A stretch of DNA of 64,000 bases from Actinoallomurus purpureus (GCF_024055795.1 NZ_JAMXMY010000032.1:1-64000), one strand, 5' to 3'. Positions 50,789 through 61,332 are shown, numbered from the stretch's first letter. Translations and numbers: made by a program. The notes: generated by a model from the sequence alone, not told the origin.

Positions 50789-52366
50789 TCACGGACGGCC
50801 GATGAGCGGACGGGCGAGCGCCTTGGGAGCGACCGACCGGGCCGCGCCGTCGGTCGGGACCGGGTCCGGAAGTGCCTTGCAGGTCACGTCCGGTCCGTTG
50901 CCCGGCTTGTTCTTGGGCAGCGCGCCGGTGCTCAAGTAGGCCGCGACCTTGTCGTCGAGGCACAGGTTGCCGTTGAGCGTGTTGGCGTGGGTCTTGCCGC
51001 CCTTCTCGGCGATCAGGCGCGACGGCAGGAGCTTGTGCATCTCCACTCCGCCCGGGTACGGCGTCGCCGCGTCGAGGGTGGACTGCACCAGGAGCGCCGT
51101 GGCCATGCCCTTGGCCTTGATGTTCAGGGCCGGGCCGCCCTGGAACGGCCAGTACGCGATCGGCGCGTTGAACCAGACGTTGCTCCAGGTGTTGAAGTGG
51201 TAGCCCTTCTTGTAGAGCTTGGCCGCGTCGGCATGCCACTTGCTCCAGTTCCGCGGCCACCGGGCGTCCGCGGCCTGGACCGCGTTGTAGACGGCGAAGC
51301 CGTTGTCGTCGGCGGACTGGACGTTGTTCGTGTAGAAGGCGACGAGCGCGGCCGCGTCTCCCTTGTTCACATAGGCCGCGAACACGTCGGCGGTCGGCTG
51401 GTAGGCGAAGGTACTGTAGCCCGGGTTGAGGAACGTGTCGTCAAGTTCGTCGCCGCCGACCTTGCCGCCGATCGGCTTCCTCACCGCGGCGGCGCGGACG
51501 CTGTAGTACTTCTTCTCCACGGCCGCCTCGGTCGTGCCGAGGTGGTAGCGGGCGTCGTACTTGGCGATCCAGCCGAAGAAGAACTTGATGTTCCGCTCGA
51601 ACGCCTTGTCCTGCGAGAGCTGGGCGTCGTACCAGACCTCACGGACGTCGACGTTGCCGTCGAGGACCATCCGGCTCACGCGCTTGGGGAACAGCGTGCC
51701 GTACGTCGCGCCGAGGTAGGTGCCGTACGAGAAGCCGTAGTAGCTGATCTTCTTCTGGCCCAGGGCGGCGCGGATGGCGTCGAGGTCCCGGGCCGCGTCG
51801 GTGGTGCGCAGGTGCGGCAGCAGCCAGCCGTACTTCTTCGCGCACGCCTGGGCGTACGCCTTCGACTTGGCCTTCCAGGCCGCCTCCGCCTTCTTCGAGT
51901 GCGGGACGTAGTCCGGGCGGACCGGGTCGGAGTAGTGCGGGTCGCACGTCAACGCGGGCTTGCTGAGCCCGACGCCGCGCGGGTCGAACCCGATGAGGTC
52001 GTACTGGGCCGGGACCTCCGGGTGGCCCACGCCGGCGAACCAGCTCGCGAGCCCGCCGGAGAGGTAGAGGCCGCTGCCGCCGGGCCCGCCCGGGTTGGCG
52101 AGCAGTACGCCCTTGTAGTGCTTGGTGTCGGTGTGCTTGAGCCGCGACACCGCGATCGAGATCTTCTTGCCGTTCGGGTGACGGTAGTCCAGCGGTACCG
52201 AGAGCTGTCCGCATTCCGCGTTGGCGAGGTACGGCTGGTCGGCCGGGCACTTCGACCAGGCGATCTTGGCGGCGGCCTGCGTCGTCTCCGCCTGCGCCGA
52301 AACGGTCACCGCCGCGCCGGAGAGTCCGACGCCCGCCGCAGCGGTGATGACCACGAGTCTCTTCAC
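50789..52366 (-). CDS. Secreted alpha/beta hydrolase, Tap/Slp peptidase family (paralogue 1)
   Basis: 525 residues; GTG after AAGGGGG. Sec signal peptide (1-26, ending S-A-Q-A). Oxyanion region N-P-G-G-P-G-G-S-G, nucleophile G-F-S-Y-G-T-Y-L-G, acid Asp in S-T-L-D-A-A-T-P-Y and His in K-T-H-A-N-T-L. Tripeptidyl aminopeptidases of this family remove short N-terminal peptides from secreted proteins in Streptomyces. It forms a set with two neighbours, each followed by its own terminator, so they are separately transcribed. Confidence 0.92.
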   Translation of the reverse strand: MKRLVVITAAAGVGLSGAAVTVSAQAETTQAAAKIAWSKCPADQPYLANAECGQLSVPLDYRHPNGKKISIAVSRLKHTDTKHYKGVLLANPGGPGGSGLYLSGGLASWFAGVGHPEVPAQYDLIGFDPRGVGLSKPALTCDPHYSDPVRPDYVPHSKKAEAAWKAKSKAYAQACAKKYGWLLPHLRTTDAARDLDAIRAALGQKKISYYGFSYGTYLGATYGTLFPKRVSRMVLDGNVDVREVWYDAQLSQDKAFERNIKFFFGWIAKYDARYHLGTTEAAVEKKYYSVRAAAVRKPIGGKVGGDELDDTFLNPGYSTFAYQPTADVFAAYVNKGDAAALVAFYTNNVQSADDNGFAVYNAVQAADARWPRNWSKWHADAAKLYKKGYHFNTWSNVWFNAPIAYWPFQGGPALNIKAKGMATALLVQSTLDAATPYPGGVEMHKLLPSRLIAEKGGKTHANTLNGNLCLDDKVAAYLSTGALPKNKPGNGPDVTCKALPDPVPTDGAARSVAPKALARPLIGRP

Positions 52367-52515
52367 ATGACCCCCTTGCGCACGGACTCACGAACGAGCC
52401 CGCACTGGTAGGAATGCGAAGAATTGTGTCCTTAGTGAGAAAAGGGACGGAAGAGACCCGAGGAACCGTTGTTCGATCGTGACGGCCCGGCGATTCCGGC
52501 CGTCGGAAGAGTGGT

Positions 52516-52546
52516 GTCCCCGGCGACCGGAACCGTCGCCGGGGAC
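52516..52546. terminator. Terminator hairpin of the second Tap-like gene
   Basis: Twelve-base perfect stem GTCCCCGGCGAC / GTCGCCGGGGAC with a seven-base loop, downstream of the minus-strand gene at 52561. Confidence 0.8.
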
Positions 52547-52560
52547 TCCCTCTCACCGGC

Positions 52561-54114
52561 TCACGGGCGGCGGAGCACCGGTGGGAACTGGTCGGTGGTC
52601 AGGACGCGGGCCGCCGAGGTGGACGGCGGCACCGGCTCAGGCAGGCGTGCGCAGTGCGACCGGTCGGCCGGCAGGGTCCCCGCCGCGAGGAAGGCGTTGA
52701 ACTTGTCGTCGACGCAGGCGTTGCCGCGCTGGACGATGCCGTGCGTCCGGCCGCCGTCCTCGATCACCAGATGCGACCCCTTGAGGCGCCGGTTCATCTC
52801 GACCCCGCCGGCGTACGGTGTCGCGGCGTCGTCGGTCGCCTGGAAGAGGAGCACGGGAGGCAGACCCTGCGTGCGGCCGACGTCGACCGGCCGCCCGGCT
52901 CTGGCCGGCCAGAACGCGCACGGGGCGTTGTACCAGGCGTTGCCCCACGTCTCGAACCGGAATCCCTCGGCGTACAGCCTCGCGTTGTCCTGGTGCCATC
53001 GGGTCCAGTTCCGCGGCCACTGAATGTCGGTGCACTGCACGGCGTTGTAGACCGCGTAGCCGTTGTCGTCCGTGGTCGCGCCGAACGTGTTGTAGGCGTT
53101 GATCAGCGGCGCCGCGTCTCCGGCCTTGTACCTGGCGAGCGCGCTCGCCAGGTGGGGCCAGTAGGAGCCGAGGTCGATGTAGCCGGCGATCAGGAACGAG
53201 TCGTCGAGCTCGTCGCCGCCCACGACGCCGCCCGCCGGAGCGGCCGTCAGCTTCTCGCGGGTCGCGAAGTAGAAGTCCCGGACGGCCCGCTGGGTCGCAC
53301 CCAGGTGGTACACCGCGTCGTACTTGGCGATCCAGGCGAACAGGGCGTTGATGTTGCCCTCGAACGCCCGGTCCTGGTCGAGGTTGTCGTCGTACCAGAC
53401 GCCGCTCGGCCGGACGCTGCTGTCCAGCACCATGCGCCGGACCCGGGACGGGAACAGCGTGGCGTAGACCGATCCGAGGTACGTGCCGTACGACGCACCG
53501 TAGAAGTTGATCTGTTTCTCGCCCAGCGCCGCGCGGATGGCGTCCATGTCCTGGACGGTGTCGACGGTCCTCATGTGCGGCAGCAGCGACCCGTACTTCT
53601 GCCCGCAGGCCGCGGCGTAGACCGCCGATCGTCTCAGCCAGGTCGACTCGAGCGTCGCCGTACGCGGCACGTAGTCGGGGCGTACAGGCTTGAAGTAGCC
53701 CGTGTCGCAGGTGAGCGCCGGATTGCTGTCGCCGACGCCACGGGGGTCGAACCCGACCACGTCGTAGGCGGCTCTGAGGCCGGCCGGCAGGTGGTCGGCG
53801 ACGCGGAGCGCGAAGTCGCGGCCCGTGCCGCCGGGCCCGCCCGGATTGACCAGCAACGCGCCCTGGTAGCCGGTGGTGCCGGTGTGCCTGGCGCGGGAGA
53901 GCGCGAGCGTGATCTGCGGGCCGCGCAGATCCGCGTGGTCGAGTGGCGCCTTCAGGGTGGCGCATTCGAGTCCGCTGAGGCCCTCCTCGGTGCACGGCGA
54001 CCAGGCCGGCCCCGCGACGGGCTGGACGGGACGGGCCCGCGCCGTGATCGGCGCGAGGCTCAGCGTGACCAGTCCGGCTCCGGCGACGGCCGTCGTGATG
54101 ACGAGCTTGTTCAC
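52561..54114 (-). CDS. Secreted alpha/beta hydrolase, Tap/Slp peptidase family (paralogue 2)
   Basis: 517 residues from GTG 54114 (AAGGGG site); a longer frame to 54168 lacks support. Signal peptide about 1-27. Motifs N-P-G-G-P-G-G-T-G, G-A-S-Y-G-T-Y-L-G (nucleophile Ser), A-T-D-D-A-A-T-P-Y and R-T-H-G-I-V-Q. Compared with paralogue 1 the residue before the Ser is Ala and the acid loop is D-D, so specificity may differ. Transcribed alone between two terminators. Confidence 0.92.
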   Translation of the reverse strand: MNKLVITTAVAGAGLVTLSLAPITARARPVQPVAGPAWSPCTEEGLSGLECATLKAPLDHADLRGPQITLALSRARHTGTTGYQGALLVNPGGPGGTGRDFALRVADHLPAGLRAAYDVVGFDPRGVGDSNPALTCDTGYFKPVRPDYVPRTATLESTWLRRSAVYAAACGQKYGSLLPHMRTVDTVQDMDAIRAALGEKQINFYGASYGTYLGSVYATLFPSRVRRMVLDSSVRPSGVWYDDNLDQDRAFEGNINALFAWIAKYDAVYHLGATQRAVRDFYFATREKLTAAPAGGVVGGDELDDSFLIAGYIDLGSYWPHLASALARYKAGDAAPLINAYNTFGATTDDNGYAVYNAVQCTDIQWPRNWTRWHQDNARLYAEGFRFETWGNAWYNAPCAFWPARAGRPVDVGRTQGLPPVLLFQATDDAATPYAGGVEMNRRLKGSHLVIEDGGRTHGIVQRGNACVDDKFNAFLAAGTLPADRSHCARLPEPVPPSTSAARVLTTDQFPPVLRRP

Positions 54115-54245
54115 GTAACCCCTTTCGCACGGGGGTCCAATGCTGAACTCCCCGTCGTGCGTACGCACGATGGCGGTGATTCCGGAATGCGGCCGGGAGG
54201 GGCGCGGCCGGGACCGGCCAGGGGCGAGCGCCGCCGCGAACTGCG

Positions 54246-54276
54246 AGAGCCCCCGGTCGGCACGACCGGGGGCTCT
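54246..54276. terminator. Terminator hairpin of the third Tap-like gene
   Basis: Thirteen-base perfect stem AGAGCCCCCGGTC / GACCGGGGGCTCT with a five-base loop, downstream of the minus-strand gene at 54298. Confidence 0.8.
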
Positions 54277-54297
54277 GGAGACTCTACTCAGGGATCT

Positions 54298-55944
54298 CTA
54301 TTTGGCGATCGCCGCCGCGTCGGCTTTCGCGGAAGTCGCCTTGTCGGGGGTCGCGCCCGGCACCGGCAGCGGCGGAGCCTCGCACCGCGCGTCCGCGCCG
54401 GGCCTGTTCGGCGGCAGCGCGCCCCAGCCCAGGTAGGCGGAGACCAGGTTGTTCGCACACGTGTCGCCGTTCGGGGTCAGCGCCACGCCGTGGTTGATCC
54501 CGCCGTTCTCGACCAGCAGGCGGGAGTTCGGGAAGCGCTTGTGCACCTCGACCCCGCCGGGGTACGGCGTGGCCGCGTCGTTCGTGGCCTGGACGATGAG
54601 GATCGGGGGCAGGCCCTTCTTGCCCTTGATCGTCACCGGCGTGCCGCCGCGCACCGGCCAGTACGCGCACGGCGCGTTGTACCAGGCGTTGCCCCAGGTC
54701 AGGAACTTGTTGCCCTGCCGGTAGAGCCGCCAGTTGTCGCGGTCCCACTTCTTCCAGTCGGTGGGCCACTGCCGGTCCACGCACTGCACGGCGTCGTAGA
54801 CCGCGTAGTTGTTCTGGGTGAGGAAGTCGTCGGTCGGGAAGCCGCCCCACTGGTCGAGCAGCGGCTGCCCGTCGTGCTTGACGAAGTAGTCCGACAGCGC
54901 CTGGGCGTGGTCCATCCACGTGTAGTCGCGGTAGGCGTCGACCTGGGCGGTGTCGTCCAGTTCGTCCGGGCCGAGTTGCCCGTTGAGCGGGTTCTTGGCG
55001 AGCGCCGCGCGGATCCTGTAGTAGTTCGCCTTGACCGCGTCGTGCGTCGCGCCGAGGTGGTAGACCGCGTCGTACTTGGCGATCCAGGTCAGGAAGGTCT
55101 CGAAGCGCTGCTGGAACGCGACGTCCTGGTCGAGGTTGTCGTCGTACCAGACCCCGCTGGGCCGTACGACGCTGTCGAGGACCATGCGGCGCACGTGCGT
55201 CGGGAACAGCGACGCGTAGACGGACCCGAGGTACGTGCCGTAGGAGTAGCCGTAGTAGCTGATCTTGTGCTGGCCGAGCGCCCCACGGATCGAGTCCATG
55301 TCGCGCGCCCAGTTGGCGGAGGTCATGTACTTCAGCGCGGAGCCGTACCGCCGGCCGCAGTCCTTGGCGTACGCCTTCGCCTTCGCCCGCCAGGCCAGCT
55401 CCTCCGCCTTGGAGGCGGGCGTGTAGTCGGGCCGGGCCTTGCCGGGCGCCTGGAAGGACGGGTCGCAGATGATGCCCTTGCCGCTGCCGTCGATGGAGCT
55501 GGCGCCGACGGCGCGCGGGTCGAAGCCGATCCAGTCGTACGTCGCGCCGACCGACGTCGGCAGGCCGTACGTGCCCTTGGCGAAACGGGTGGGCAGGTCG
55601 CGCCCGTGCCCGCCGGGGCCACCCCGGTTGAGCAGGGCGATGCCCTGGTAGTGCTGAGTGTCGGTCGCCTTCGCGCGCGTCAGCGCCAGGGTGATCTGGC
55701 GGCCGTGCGGATGGGCGTAGTCGAGCGGCACCTTGAGGGTGCCGCACTCGAGGCCCTGCAGCCTCGTGCCCTCGATCGGGTCGTTGGCCGGGCACGGCGT
55801 CCACGCCACGCCGGCGGCCACGGCCTGGGCGGACTCTCCGGCCGGTACGGGCGTCGGCGTCGCCGGGCGGCTCGCGGCTCCCGCCGGTCCGACTCCGGTG
55901 AGGGCCAGGCCGGCTGTGGCCGTGACCGCTACGAGCTTTCTCAC
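54298..55944 (-). CDS. Secreted alpha/beta hydrolase, Tap/Slp peptidase family (paralogue 3)
   Basis: 548 residues from GTG 55944 with GGAGGGG before it. Signal peptide (about 1-24, ending A-G-A-A). Motifs N-R-G-G-P-G-G-H-G (an Arg replaces the usual Pro), G-Y-S-Y-G-T-Y-L-G, A-T-N-D-A-A-T-P-Y and I-N-H-G-V-A-L with the catalytic Ser-Asp-His set. Oldest-looking of the three by linker divergence. The block of three interrupts the usual neighbourhood of ispG and the GNAT gene. Confidence 0.92.
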   Translation of the reverse strand: MRKLVAVTATAGLALTGVGPAGAASRPATPTPVPAGESAQAVAAGVAWTPCPANDPIEGTRLQGLECGTLKVPLDYAHPHGRQITLALTRAKATDTQHYQGIALLNRGGPGGHGRDLPTRFAKGTYGLPTSVGATYDWIGFDPRAVGASSIDGSGKGIICDPSFQAPGKARPDYTPASKAEELAWRAKAKAYAKDCGRRYGSALKYMTSANWARDMDSIRGALGQHKISYYGYSYGTYLGSVYASLFPTHVRRMVLDSVVRPSGVWYDDNLDQDVAFQQRFETFLTWIAKYDAVYHLGATHDAVKANYYRIRAALAKNPLNGQLGPDELDDTAQVDAYRDYTWMDHAQALSDYFVKHDGQPLLDQWGGFPTDDFLTQNNYAVYDAVQCVDRQWPTDWKKWDRDNWRLYRQGNKFLTWGNAWYNAPCAYWPVRGGTPVTIKGKKGLPPILIVQATNDAATPYPGGVEVHKRFPNSRLLVENGGINHGVALTPNGDTCANNLVSAYLGWGALPPNRPGADARCEAPPLPVPGATPDKATSAKADAAAIAK

Positions 55945-56521
55945 GTGTCCCCTCCTCCGCGCGGCTCCCCACTGAGCCCCGCAATTCGGTGGATGCCGGG
56001 GCATTGTGCGCGTGTGAGAGGTGGGGCGATCAAGAGCTGGGGATCAAGGATGCCGAATCGTGACAAATCGCGATCGTATGCCTTAAATACGGACAAGACG
56101 AATCCACTCACGTTCGGTATTGAATGGTCACGACGGGCAGCGCTCACATTCCGGCGAGGCGCACCGAATGCTCGATTACGGAATGCCTAATACTCCAGCC
56201 GCATTCAGTGATCGATGATGCGTTGCCGGCGTTGGTAGTGGCAGCGGCGGGCGCGGGTTTGGTGGCGGCGTCGCCAGTGTGACCAGTGGATCCGGTGGCC
56301 GGCGGGGTGCTGGGGCTGGTGGAGGTGAGGAGCTGCGGCTCCGGCCGACTGCGCGGTCCCAGCTGCGGTAAATACGTTGCGAGGTTCCTGGTACGGCGGG
56401 CATCCTGGGACGACCGAGCGGCGGCGAGCGCTGCCTGGACCTAAGGAGGGCTGACGGATGGCCATCACTGTGCTGCGGCATGTCCGCGTCAGTCCCACCT
56501 CACCGTTCAGGAGCACCTCCG
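55945..56521. other. Intergenic region between the Tap-like block and the RIO kinase
   Basis: About 570 bases with divergent flanking genes. It includes a relatively AT-rich part (56040-56210) that may hold promoters. No gene, repeat or clear operator is supported. Confidence 0.4.
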
Positions 56522-57442
56522 TTGTCTCCCGAGTACGAACTCTCTGATACCTACTCCGACCTCGACTCCCGCTGGGCCGATTTCACCAGCGACGAGTCCC
56601 AACCAGATCCGGCCGACGCGTACGTCTTCCAGTTCCACTCGATCGACGAGGAGCTGGGGCCGGATCAGCGGTGGACCACCTGGCTGGACGTCGAGCGCGG
56701 CTCTCGCGGCCCGGAACCACGCCCCTCGTGGGTTGTGACGGAACAGGCTGCGATCGACACCGAGCTCGGCGTCCTCAAAACCGGTAAGGAAGCGGACGTC
56801 TTCCTGCTCGAACGGGCCGTCGAAGCCATCGGCGACAACCCGGCGAAATCCTCGCTGCTGGCCGCGAAGCGGTACCGCACCGAGGAACACCGGTCCTTCC
56901 ACCGCAGTACGGCGTACGTCGAAGGCCGCCGTACCCGCAACAGCCGGGACAGCCGGGCGATGGCGAAGAAGACCGCGCACGGGCGCAGTGTCGCGGCCGG
57001 CCAGTGGGCGTACGCCGAATGGGATGCCATCAACCGGCTCTGGAAGGCCGGCGTTCCGGTGCCGTACCCCGTGCAGTTGGACGGGACCGAGCTGCTGATG
57101 GAGTTCATCGACGACGGCGAGGGCGGTGCCGCGCCACGGCTCGCCCAGGTCCGGCCGCCGAAGGAACTGCTCGGTCAGTACTTCGAGCAGCTCCGCGGCG
57201 GGATGCGTGAGCTGGCCCGCGCCGGGCTGGCGCACGGCGACCTGTCGCCGTACAACGTCCTCGCCCAGGGGGAGCGGATCGTGATGATCGACCTCCCGCA
57301 GGTGGTCGACATCGTCGGCAACCCCAAGGGTATGGACTTCCTGATGCGCGACTGCCACAACATGGCCACCTGGTTCACCAACCGCGGCCTGGAGGTCGAC
57401 GAGCAGGAACTGTTCGCCGATCTGCTCTCGATGGTGTTCTAG
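56522..57442 (+). CDS. RIO1-family serine protein kinase
   Basis: 306 residues from TTG 56522, chosen for AGGAG eight bases before; ATG 56480 would add 14 residues without a ribosome site. N-terminal acidic extension (1-70), then the RIO P-loop-like L-K-T-G-K-E-A-D-V-F (85-94), ATP Lys116 in A-A-K-R-Y-R, catalytic H-G-D-L-S-P-Y-N (Asp240, Asn245) and metal Asp257 in M-I-D-L-P-Q. RIO1 kinases act in small-subunit ribosome maturation in archaea and eukaryotes; the bacterial role is unclear. Opposite in strand to the surrounding genes. Confidence 0.88.
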   Translation: MSPEYELSDTYSDLDSRWADFTSDESQPDPADAYVFQFHSIDEELGPDQRWTTWLDVERGSRGPEPRPSWVVTEQAAIDTELGVLKTGKEADVFLLERAVEAIGDNPAKSSLLAAKRYRTEEHRSFHRSTAYVEGRRTRNSRDSRAMAKKTAHGRSVAAGQWAYAEWDAINRLWKAGVPVPYPVQLDGTELLMEFIDDGEGGAAPRLAQVRPPKELLGQYFEQLRGGMRELARAGLAHGDLSPYNVLAQGERIVMIDLPQVVDIVGNPKGMDFLMRDCHNMATWFTNRGLEVDEQELFADLLSMVF

Positions 57443-57540
57443 CTAAATCGGCTAAAACGCCGTAGATGCCGGTTCGGATCGGTTCTTCGCCCAGCGAACG
57501 GAGGGCAGTGGCCTTAGGCGGAGGCCCCGGAAACGATGAC

Positions 57541-57568
57541 GGCCCCTCCGTGCCGGTACGGAGGGGCC
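57541..57568. terminator. Terminator hairpin after ispG
   Basis: Eleven-base perfect stem GGCCCCTCCGT / ACGGAGGGGCC with a six-base loop, 22 bases beyond the ispG stop. Confidence 0.8.
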
Positions 57569-57590
57569 GCGACGGGCTTCTGGGCGTGTG

Positions 57591-58748
57591 TCAGGAGACG
57601 GTGACGTCGGCTCCCGGGCCGTCGCCGGTGACGTCGATGCCCATCTCCTCGGCGATCCGGACGGCCTCCTCGATGAGGGTCTCGACGATCTGCGACTCGG
57701 GCACCGTCTTGACGACCTCGCCCTTCACGAAGATCTGCCCCTTGCCGTTGCCGGAGGCGACGCCGAGGTCGGCCTCGCGCGCCTCGCCCGGGCCGTTCAC
57801 GACGCAGCCCATGACCGCGACCCGGAGCGGGACGGGGAAGTCCTTCAGCGCCGCCGTGACCTCGTCGGCCAGGGTGTAGACGTCGACCTGGGCGCGGCCG
57901 CAGGACGGGCAGGAGACGATCTCCAGGCCGCGCTCGCGGAGGTTCAGCGACTCCAGGATCTGGATGCCGACCTTGACCTCCTCGACCGGCGGAGCCGACA
58001 GCGAGACCCGGATGGTGTCACCGATGCCCTCGGCCAGCAGCGCGCCGAACGCCACCGCCGACTTGATCGTGCCCTGGAACGCCGGGCCGGCCTCGGTCAC
58101 GCCGAGATGCAGCGGGTAGTCGCACCGCGCGGCGAGCTGGCGGTAGGCATTGATCATCACGACGGGGTCGTTGTGCTTGACCGAGATCTTGATGTCGCGG
58201 AAGTCGTGCTCCTCGAACAGCGAGCACTCCCACAGCGCCGACTCCACGAGCGCCTCGGCGGTCGCCTTGCCGTACTTCTCCAGCAGGCGCTTGTCCAGCG
58301 ACCCGGCGTTCACGCCGATGCGGATGGGGACGCCCGCGTCCTTGGCGGCGCGGGCGATCTCGCCGACCTTGTCGTCGAACTTCTTGATGTTGCCCGGGTT
58401 CACCCGCACCGCCGCACAGCCCGCGTCGATCGCGGCGAAGACGTATTTGGGCTGGAAGTGGATGTCGGCGATCACCGGGATCTGCGACTTGCGGGCGATC
58501 GCGGGCAGTGCGTCGGCGTCGTCCTGGGACGGCACCGCGACCCGTACGATCTGGCAGCCCGAGGCGGTCAGCTCGGCGATCTGCTGCAGTGTCGCGTTCA
58601 CGTCGGCGGTCAGGGTGGTGGTCATCGACTGGACCGACACCGGAGCGTCGCCGCCGACCGGCACCGACCCGACCATGATCTGCCGCGACTTGCGGCGTGG
58701 AGCGAGCGGCCTGGGTTTGGCCTGCGGAATTCCAAGATCGACGCTCAT
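57591..58748 (-). CDS. ispG: 4-hydroxy-3-methylbut-2-en-1-yl diphosphate synthase (flavodoxin)
   Basis: 385 residues from ATG 58748; a TTG two codons earlier is possible. Family marks: [15 protein letters not shown] and the [4Fe-4S] Cys set in S-C-P-S-C-G-R and C-V-V-N-G-P-G-E-A. It makes HMBPP from MEcPP in the MEP isoprenoid route, using flavodoxin or ferredoxin electrons. Same strand as rip and dxr, 111 bases downstream of rip. Confidence 0.97.
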   Translation of the reverse strand: MSVDLGIPQAKPRPLAPRRKSRQIMVGSVPVGGDAPVSVQSMTTTLTADVNATLQQIAELTASGCQIVRVAVPSQDDADALPAIARKSQIPVIADIHFQPKYVFAAIDAGCAAVRVNPGNIKKFDDKVGEIARAAKDAGVPIRIGVNAGSLDKRLLEKYGKATAEALVESALWECSLFEEHDFRDIKISVKHNDPVVMINAYRQLAARCDYPLHLGVTEAGPAFQGTIKSAVAFGALLAEGIGDTIRVSLSAPPVEEVKVGIQILESLNLRERGLEIVSCPSCGRAQVDVYTLADEVTAALKDFPVPLRVAVMGCVVNGPGEAREADLGVASGNGKGQIFVKGEVVKTVPESQIVETLIEEAVRIAEEMGIDVTGDGPGADVTVS

Positions 58749-58859
58749 CGGCAACGCGGCGTGGGGCTCAGGCCCGGTGCGCCGCGCCCTCCTTCCAGTG
58801 GGTTCTCGTCAGTCTTACCAAGACTAGGCAACCGGCGGGGATGCTGCACACGCGAGGGC

Positions 58860-60041
58860 TTACTGGGGAAGTTTGAGGGGATTTATTAGGTCGGCAAGGA
58901 TCAGCAGAACCCCCAAGCCGACCAGCAAGACGACGAAGGCGTACGTCACGGGCATGAGCTTGGTCAGGTCGACCGGGCCCGGATCGGGCCGGCCGCGCCG
59001 GCGGAAGATCCACGCCTTGGTCCGTTCGTAGCAGACCACCGCCAGGTGACCGCCGTCCAGCGGCAGGAGCGGAATGAGGTTGAGCAGCCCGACGAAGAGA
59101 TTGAGCGACGAGACCAGCAGCAGGAACGTGCCGAGCTTCATCCGCCAGGTGTCGCTCGAGGAGAACACCTGCCCCGAGACCTGCGCTCCGCCCACCACGC
59201 TTCCGGCCTGGCCGCCGGGGGTGTTGGCCCGCTCGCGGGTGAACAGCTTCGGGATCGCCTTCGGGATGTCGACGACGATGCCGCCGATGGCGACGGTCAT
59301 CTGACCGGTGAAACGGCCCGCGAAGCGCACCGCCGCCACGGGGCCCAGCGTGCGGACGCGCGGTGCCGGTTCCACCCCGAGATAGCCGTGGCCGTCCAGC
59401 CGCCCGACCCGCACCGGCACGGTACGCCGGGCGCCGTTCCGCTCGACCACGACCGGCACGGTCGTACCCGGCCGGGCCTTCTGGATCAGGCCGGCCAGGC
59501 CGTTCCACTCGCGCACCGGCGTCCCGGCGAACGAGACGATGCGGTCGCGCGGCCGCAGGCCCGCCGCCGAGGCGGGCGAGACCGGATCGCGGGAGGTGCA
59601 GGTGCCGCCGCTCGCCGGTACGCACGGCGAGACGTGGCGTACGACCGTGGTGGCGTCCCCGCGGTCCGGGACGCCCACCGCCACCGCGAGGACGACCAGC
59701 AGCAGGAACGCCAGGACGATGTTGATCACCACGCCGGCCACGATGACGATCGCCCGCCGCAGCGCCGGCTGGCGGTAGAACGCCCGTGGCTCGTCGGCGG
59801 GGGCGATCTTCTCCAGCGGGGTGTAGCCGACGATCTTCACGAAGCCGCCGAGCGGGATGCCCTTCACCCCGTACTCCGTCTCGACCCCGCGGCGCGACCA
59901 CAGGGTCGGCCCGAAGCCCACGAAGAACTGTGTCGCCTTCATGCCGAAGCGCTTGGCCGTCACGAAATGCCCCGCCTCGTGCAGCACCACCGAGAGGAGC
60001 AGCGCGATGACGAAGGCCAGCGCTCCGAGCAGATAGGTCAC
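58860..60041 (-). CDS. Site-2 membrane zinc protease, RseP/Rip1 type
   Basis: 393 residues from GTG 60041, which overlaps the dxr stop (GTGA) and follows GGGAG. Membrane-embedded H-E-A-G-H near residue 22, a PDZ domain in the middle ([14 protein letters not shown]) and [12 protein letters not shown] (third zinc ligand) near the C-terminus. It cleaves anti-sigma factors within the membrane, as mycobacterial Rip1 does. Linked to dxr by coupled translation, as in many actinomycetes. Confidence 0.95.
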   Translation of the reverse strand: MTYLLGALAFVIALLLSVVLHEAGHFVTAKRFGMKATQFFVGFGPTLWSRRGVETEYGVKGIPLGGFVKIVGYTPLEKIAPADEPRAFYRQPALRRAIVIVAGVVINIVLAFLLLVVLAVAVGVPDRGDATTVVRHVSPCVPASGGTCTSRDPVSPASAAGLRPRDRIVSFAGTPVREWNGLAGLIQKARPGTTVPVVVERNGARRTVPVRVGRLDGHGYLGVEPAPRVRTLGPVAAVRFAGRFTGQMTVAIGGIVVDIPKAIPKLFTRERANTPGGQAGSVVGGAQVSGQVFSSSDTWRMKLGTFLLLVSSLNLFVGLLNLIPLLPLDGGHLAVVCYERTKAWIFRRRGRPDPGPVDLTKLMPVTYAFVVLLVGLGVLLILADLINPLKLPQ

Positions 60042-61279
60042 CCAGACGTCAGCTCCCGTGCCCGGGTCCGCGCCCACCGATCGGCGGCGAGCACGTCGTC
60101 CACGGTGAGCCCGCCGCCGGGATCCTCCCTGGTCAGAGGGCCCGGACCGTCCATGTGCTCGGACACTACCCGCGCGACCGTGTCCACAATCGCCGGGAAC
60201 GTTAGCCTTCCGGCGAGAAATGCGCCGACGCACTCTTCGTTCGCGCCGTTGTACACCGCGGGAGCCGTGCCCCCGGCCGCGCCGACCTCCCGGGCCAGCC
60301 GCACGGCGGGGAACGCCTCGTCGTCCAGCGGGAAGAACTCCCACGTGTGCGCCCGTGACCAGTCGAGGCCGGGCGCGGCGTCGGGCACCCGATCGGGCCA
60401 CGCGAGGCCCAGGGCGATCGGAAGGCGCATGTCGGGCGGGCTCGCCTGGGCGATCGTCGACCCGTCGGCGAACTCCACCATCGAGTGGACGATCGACTGC
60501 GGGTGCACCATCACCTCGATCCGGTCGAACGGCACGTCGAACAGCAGATGGGCCTCGATGACCTCCAGGCCCTTGTTGACGAGCGTCGCGGAGTTGACCG
60601 TGACGAGCGGCCCCATGGCCCAGGTGGGGTGGGCGAGGGCCTGCTCGGGCGTGACGTCGGTCAGCTCGGCACGGGTGCGCCCCCGGAACGGGCCCCCGCT
60701 GGCGGTGACGACCAGCCGGTGCAGCTCGCCGCGGGCCCCGCCGCGCAGGCACTGGGCCAGCGCGGAGTGCTCGGAGTCGACCGGCACGATCTGGCCCGGC
60801 TTGGCCCGGCGCTTGACGAGCGGGCCGCCGATGATGAGGGACTCCTTGTTCGCCAGGGCGAGCGTGCGCCCGGCGTCGAGCGCCGCCAGCGTGGAGCTCA
60901 GCCCCGCCGCGCCGTCCACGCCGTTGAGCACCACGTCGCACGGCCAGGCGGCGACCTCGGCGATGGTGCCCGGTCCGGCGAGGAGCCTGGGCAGGCGGTA
61001 CGCCCCCGAGGAGTAGCCGCGCTTCTGGGCCTCGGCGTAGAGCGCGAGCTGGAGGTCCTCGGCCACCGACCCCCGGGCGACGGCGACCACGTCGGGCCGC
61101 AGGTCGAGGACCTGGCGGGCGAGCAGGTCGACCCGGCCGCCTCCGGCGGCCAGTCCGGCCACCCGGAAGCGGTCGGGGTTGCGTCGGATCACGTCGATGG
61201 CCTGGGTGCCGATCGATCCGGTCGAACCGAGGATCACGACGTCTCTGCGGACGGCTGCGGACTTGTCGTCGGGCATCAC
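60038..61279 (-). CDS. dxr: 1-deoxy-D-xylulose-5-phosphate reductoisomerase
   Basis: 413 residues. NADPH motif G-S-T-G-S-I-G-T near residue 18, A-N-K-E-S in the central domain, the metal-site V-D-S-E-H-S-A and the flexible active-site loop region with [11 protein letters not shown]. Converts DXP to MEP in the isoprenoid pathway. First gene of the dxr-rip-ispG block. Confidence 0.97.
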   Translation of the reverse strand: MMPDDKSAAVRRDVVILGSTGSIGTQAIDVIRRNPDRFRVAGLAAGGGRVDLLARQVLDLRPDVVAVARGSVAEDLQLALYAEAQKRGYSSGAYRLPRLLAGPGTIAEVAAWPCDVVLNGVDGAAGLSSTLAALDAGRTLALANKESLIIGGPLVKRRAKPGQIVPVDSEHSALAQCLRGGARGELHRLVVTASGGPFRGRTRAELTDVTPEQALAHPTWAMGPLVTVNSATLVNKGLEVIEAHLLFDVPFDRIEVMVHPQSIVHSMVEFADGSTIAQASPPDMRLPIALGLAWPDRVPDAAPGLDWSRAHTWEFFPLDDEAFPAVRLAREVGAAGGTAPAVYNGANEECVGAFLAGRLTFPAIVDTVARVVSEHMDGPGPLTREDPGGGLTVDDVLAADRWARTRARELTSG

Positions 61280-61304
61280 GCCCCCATTGTCCCCTGCCCC
61301 GCGC

Positions 61305-61332
61305 CGCCCGGCGGGCCCATGCCCGCCGGGCG
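61305..61332. other. GC-rich hairpin upstream of dxr
   Basis: An 11-base perfect stem at 61306-61316 with 61321-61331 and a four-base loop, extendable by one base pair, about 25 bases upstream of dxr and 200 bases before the divergent protease gene. It may act as a 5' leader structure or be incidental. Confidence 0.4.

Noticed and set aside
52654-56190. A 1178-codon plus-strand frame
   Set aside because: Antisense shadow of the three Tap-like hydrolase genes, which have signal peptides, catalytic motifs and ribosome sites.
61305-61332. Rho-independent terminator
   Set aside because: It lies upstream of dxr and before a divergent gene, not after any stop codon, and lacks a T-run on either side.
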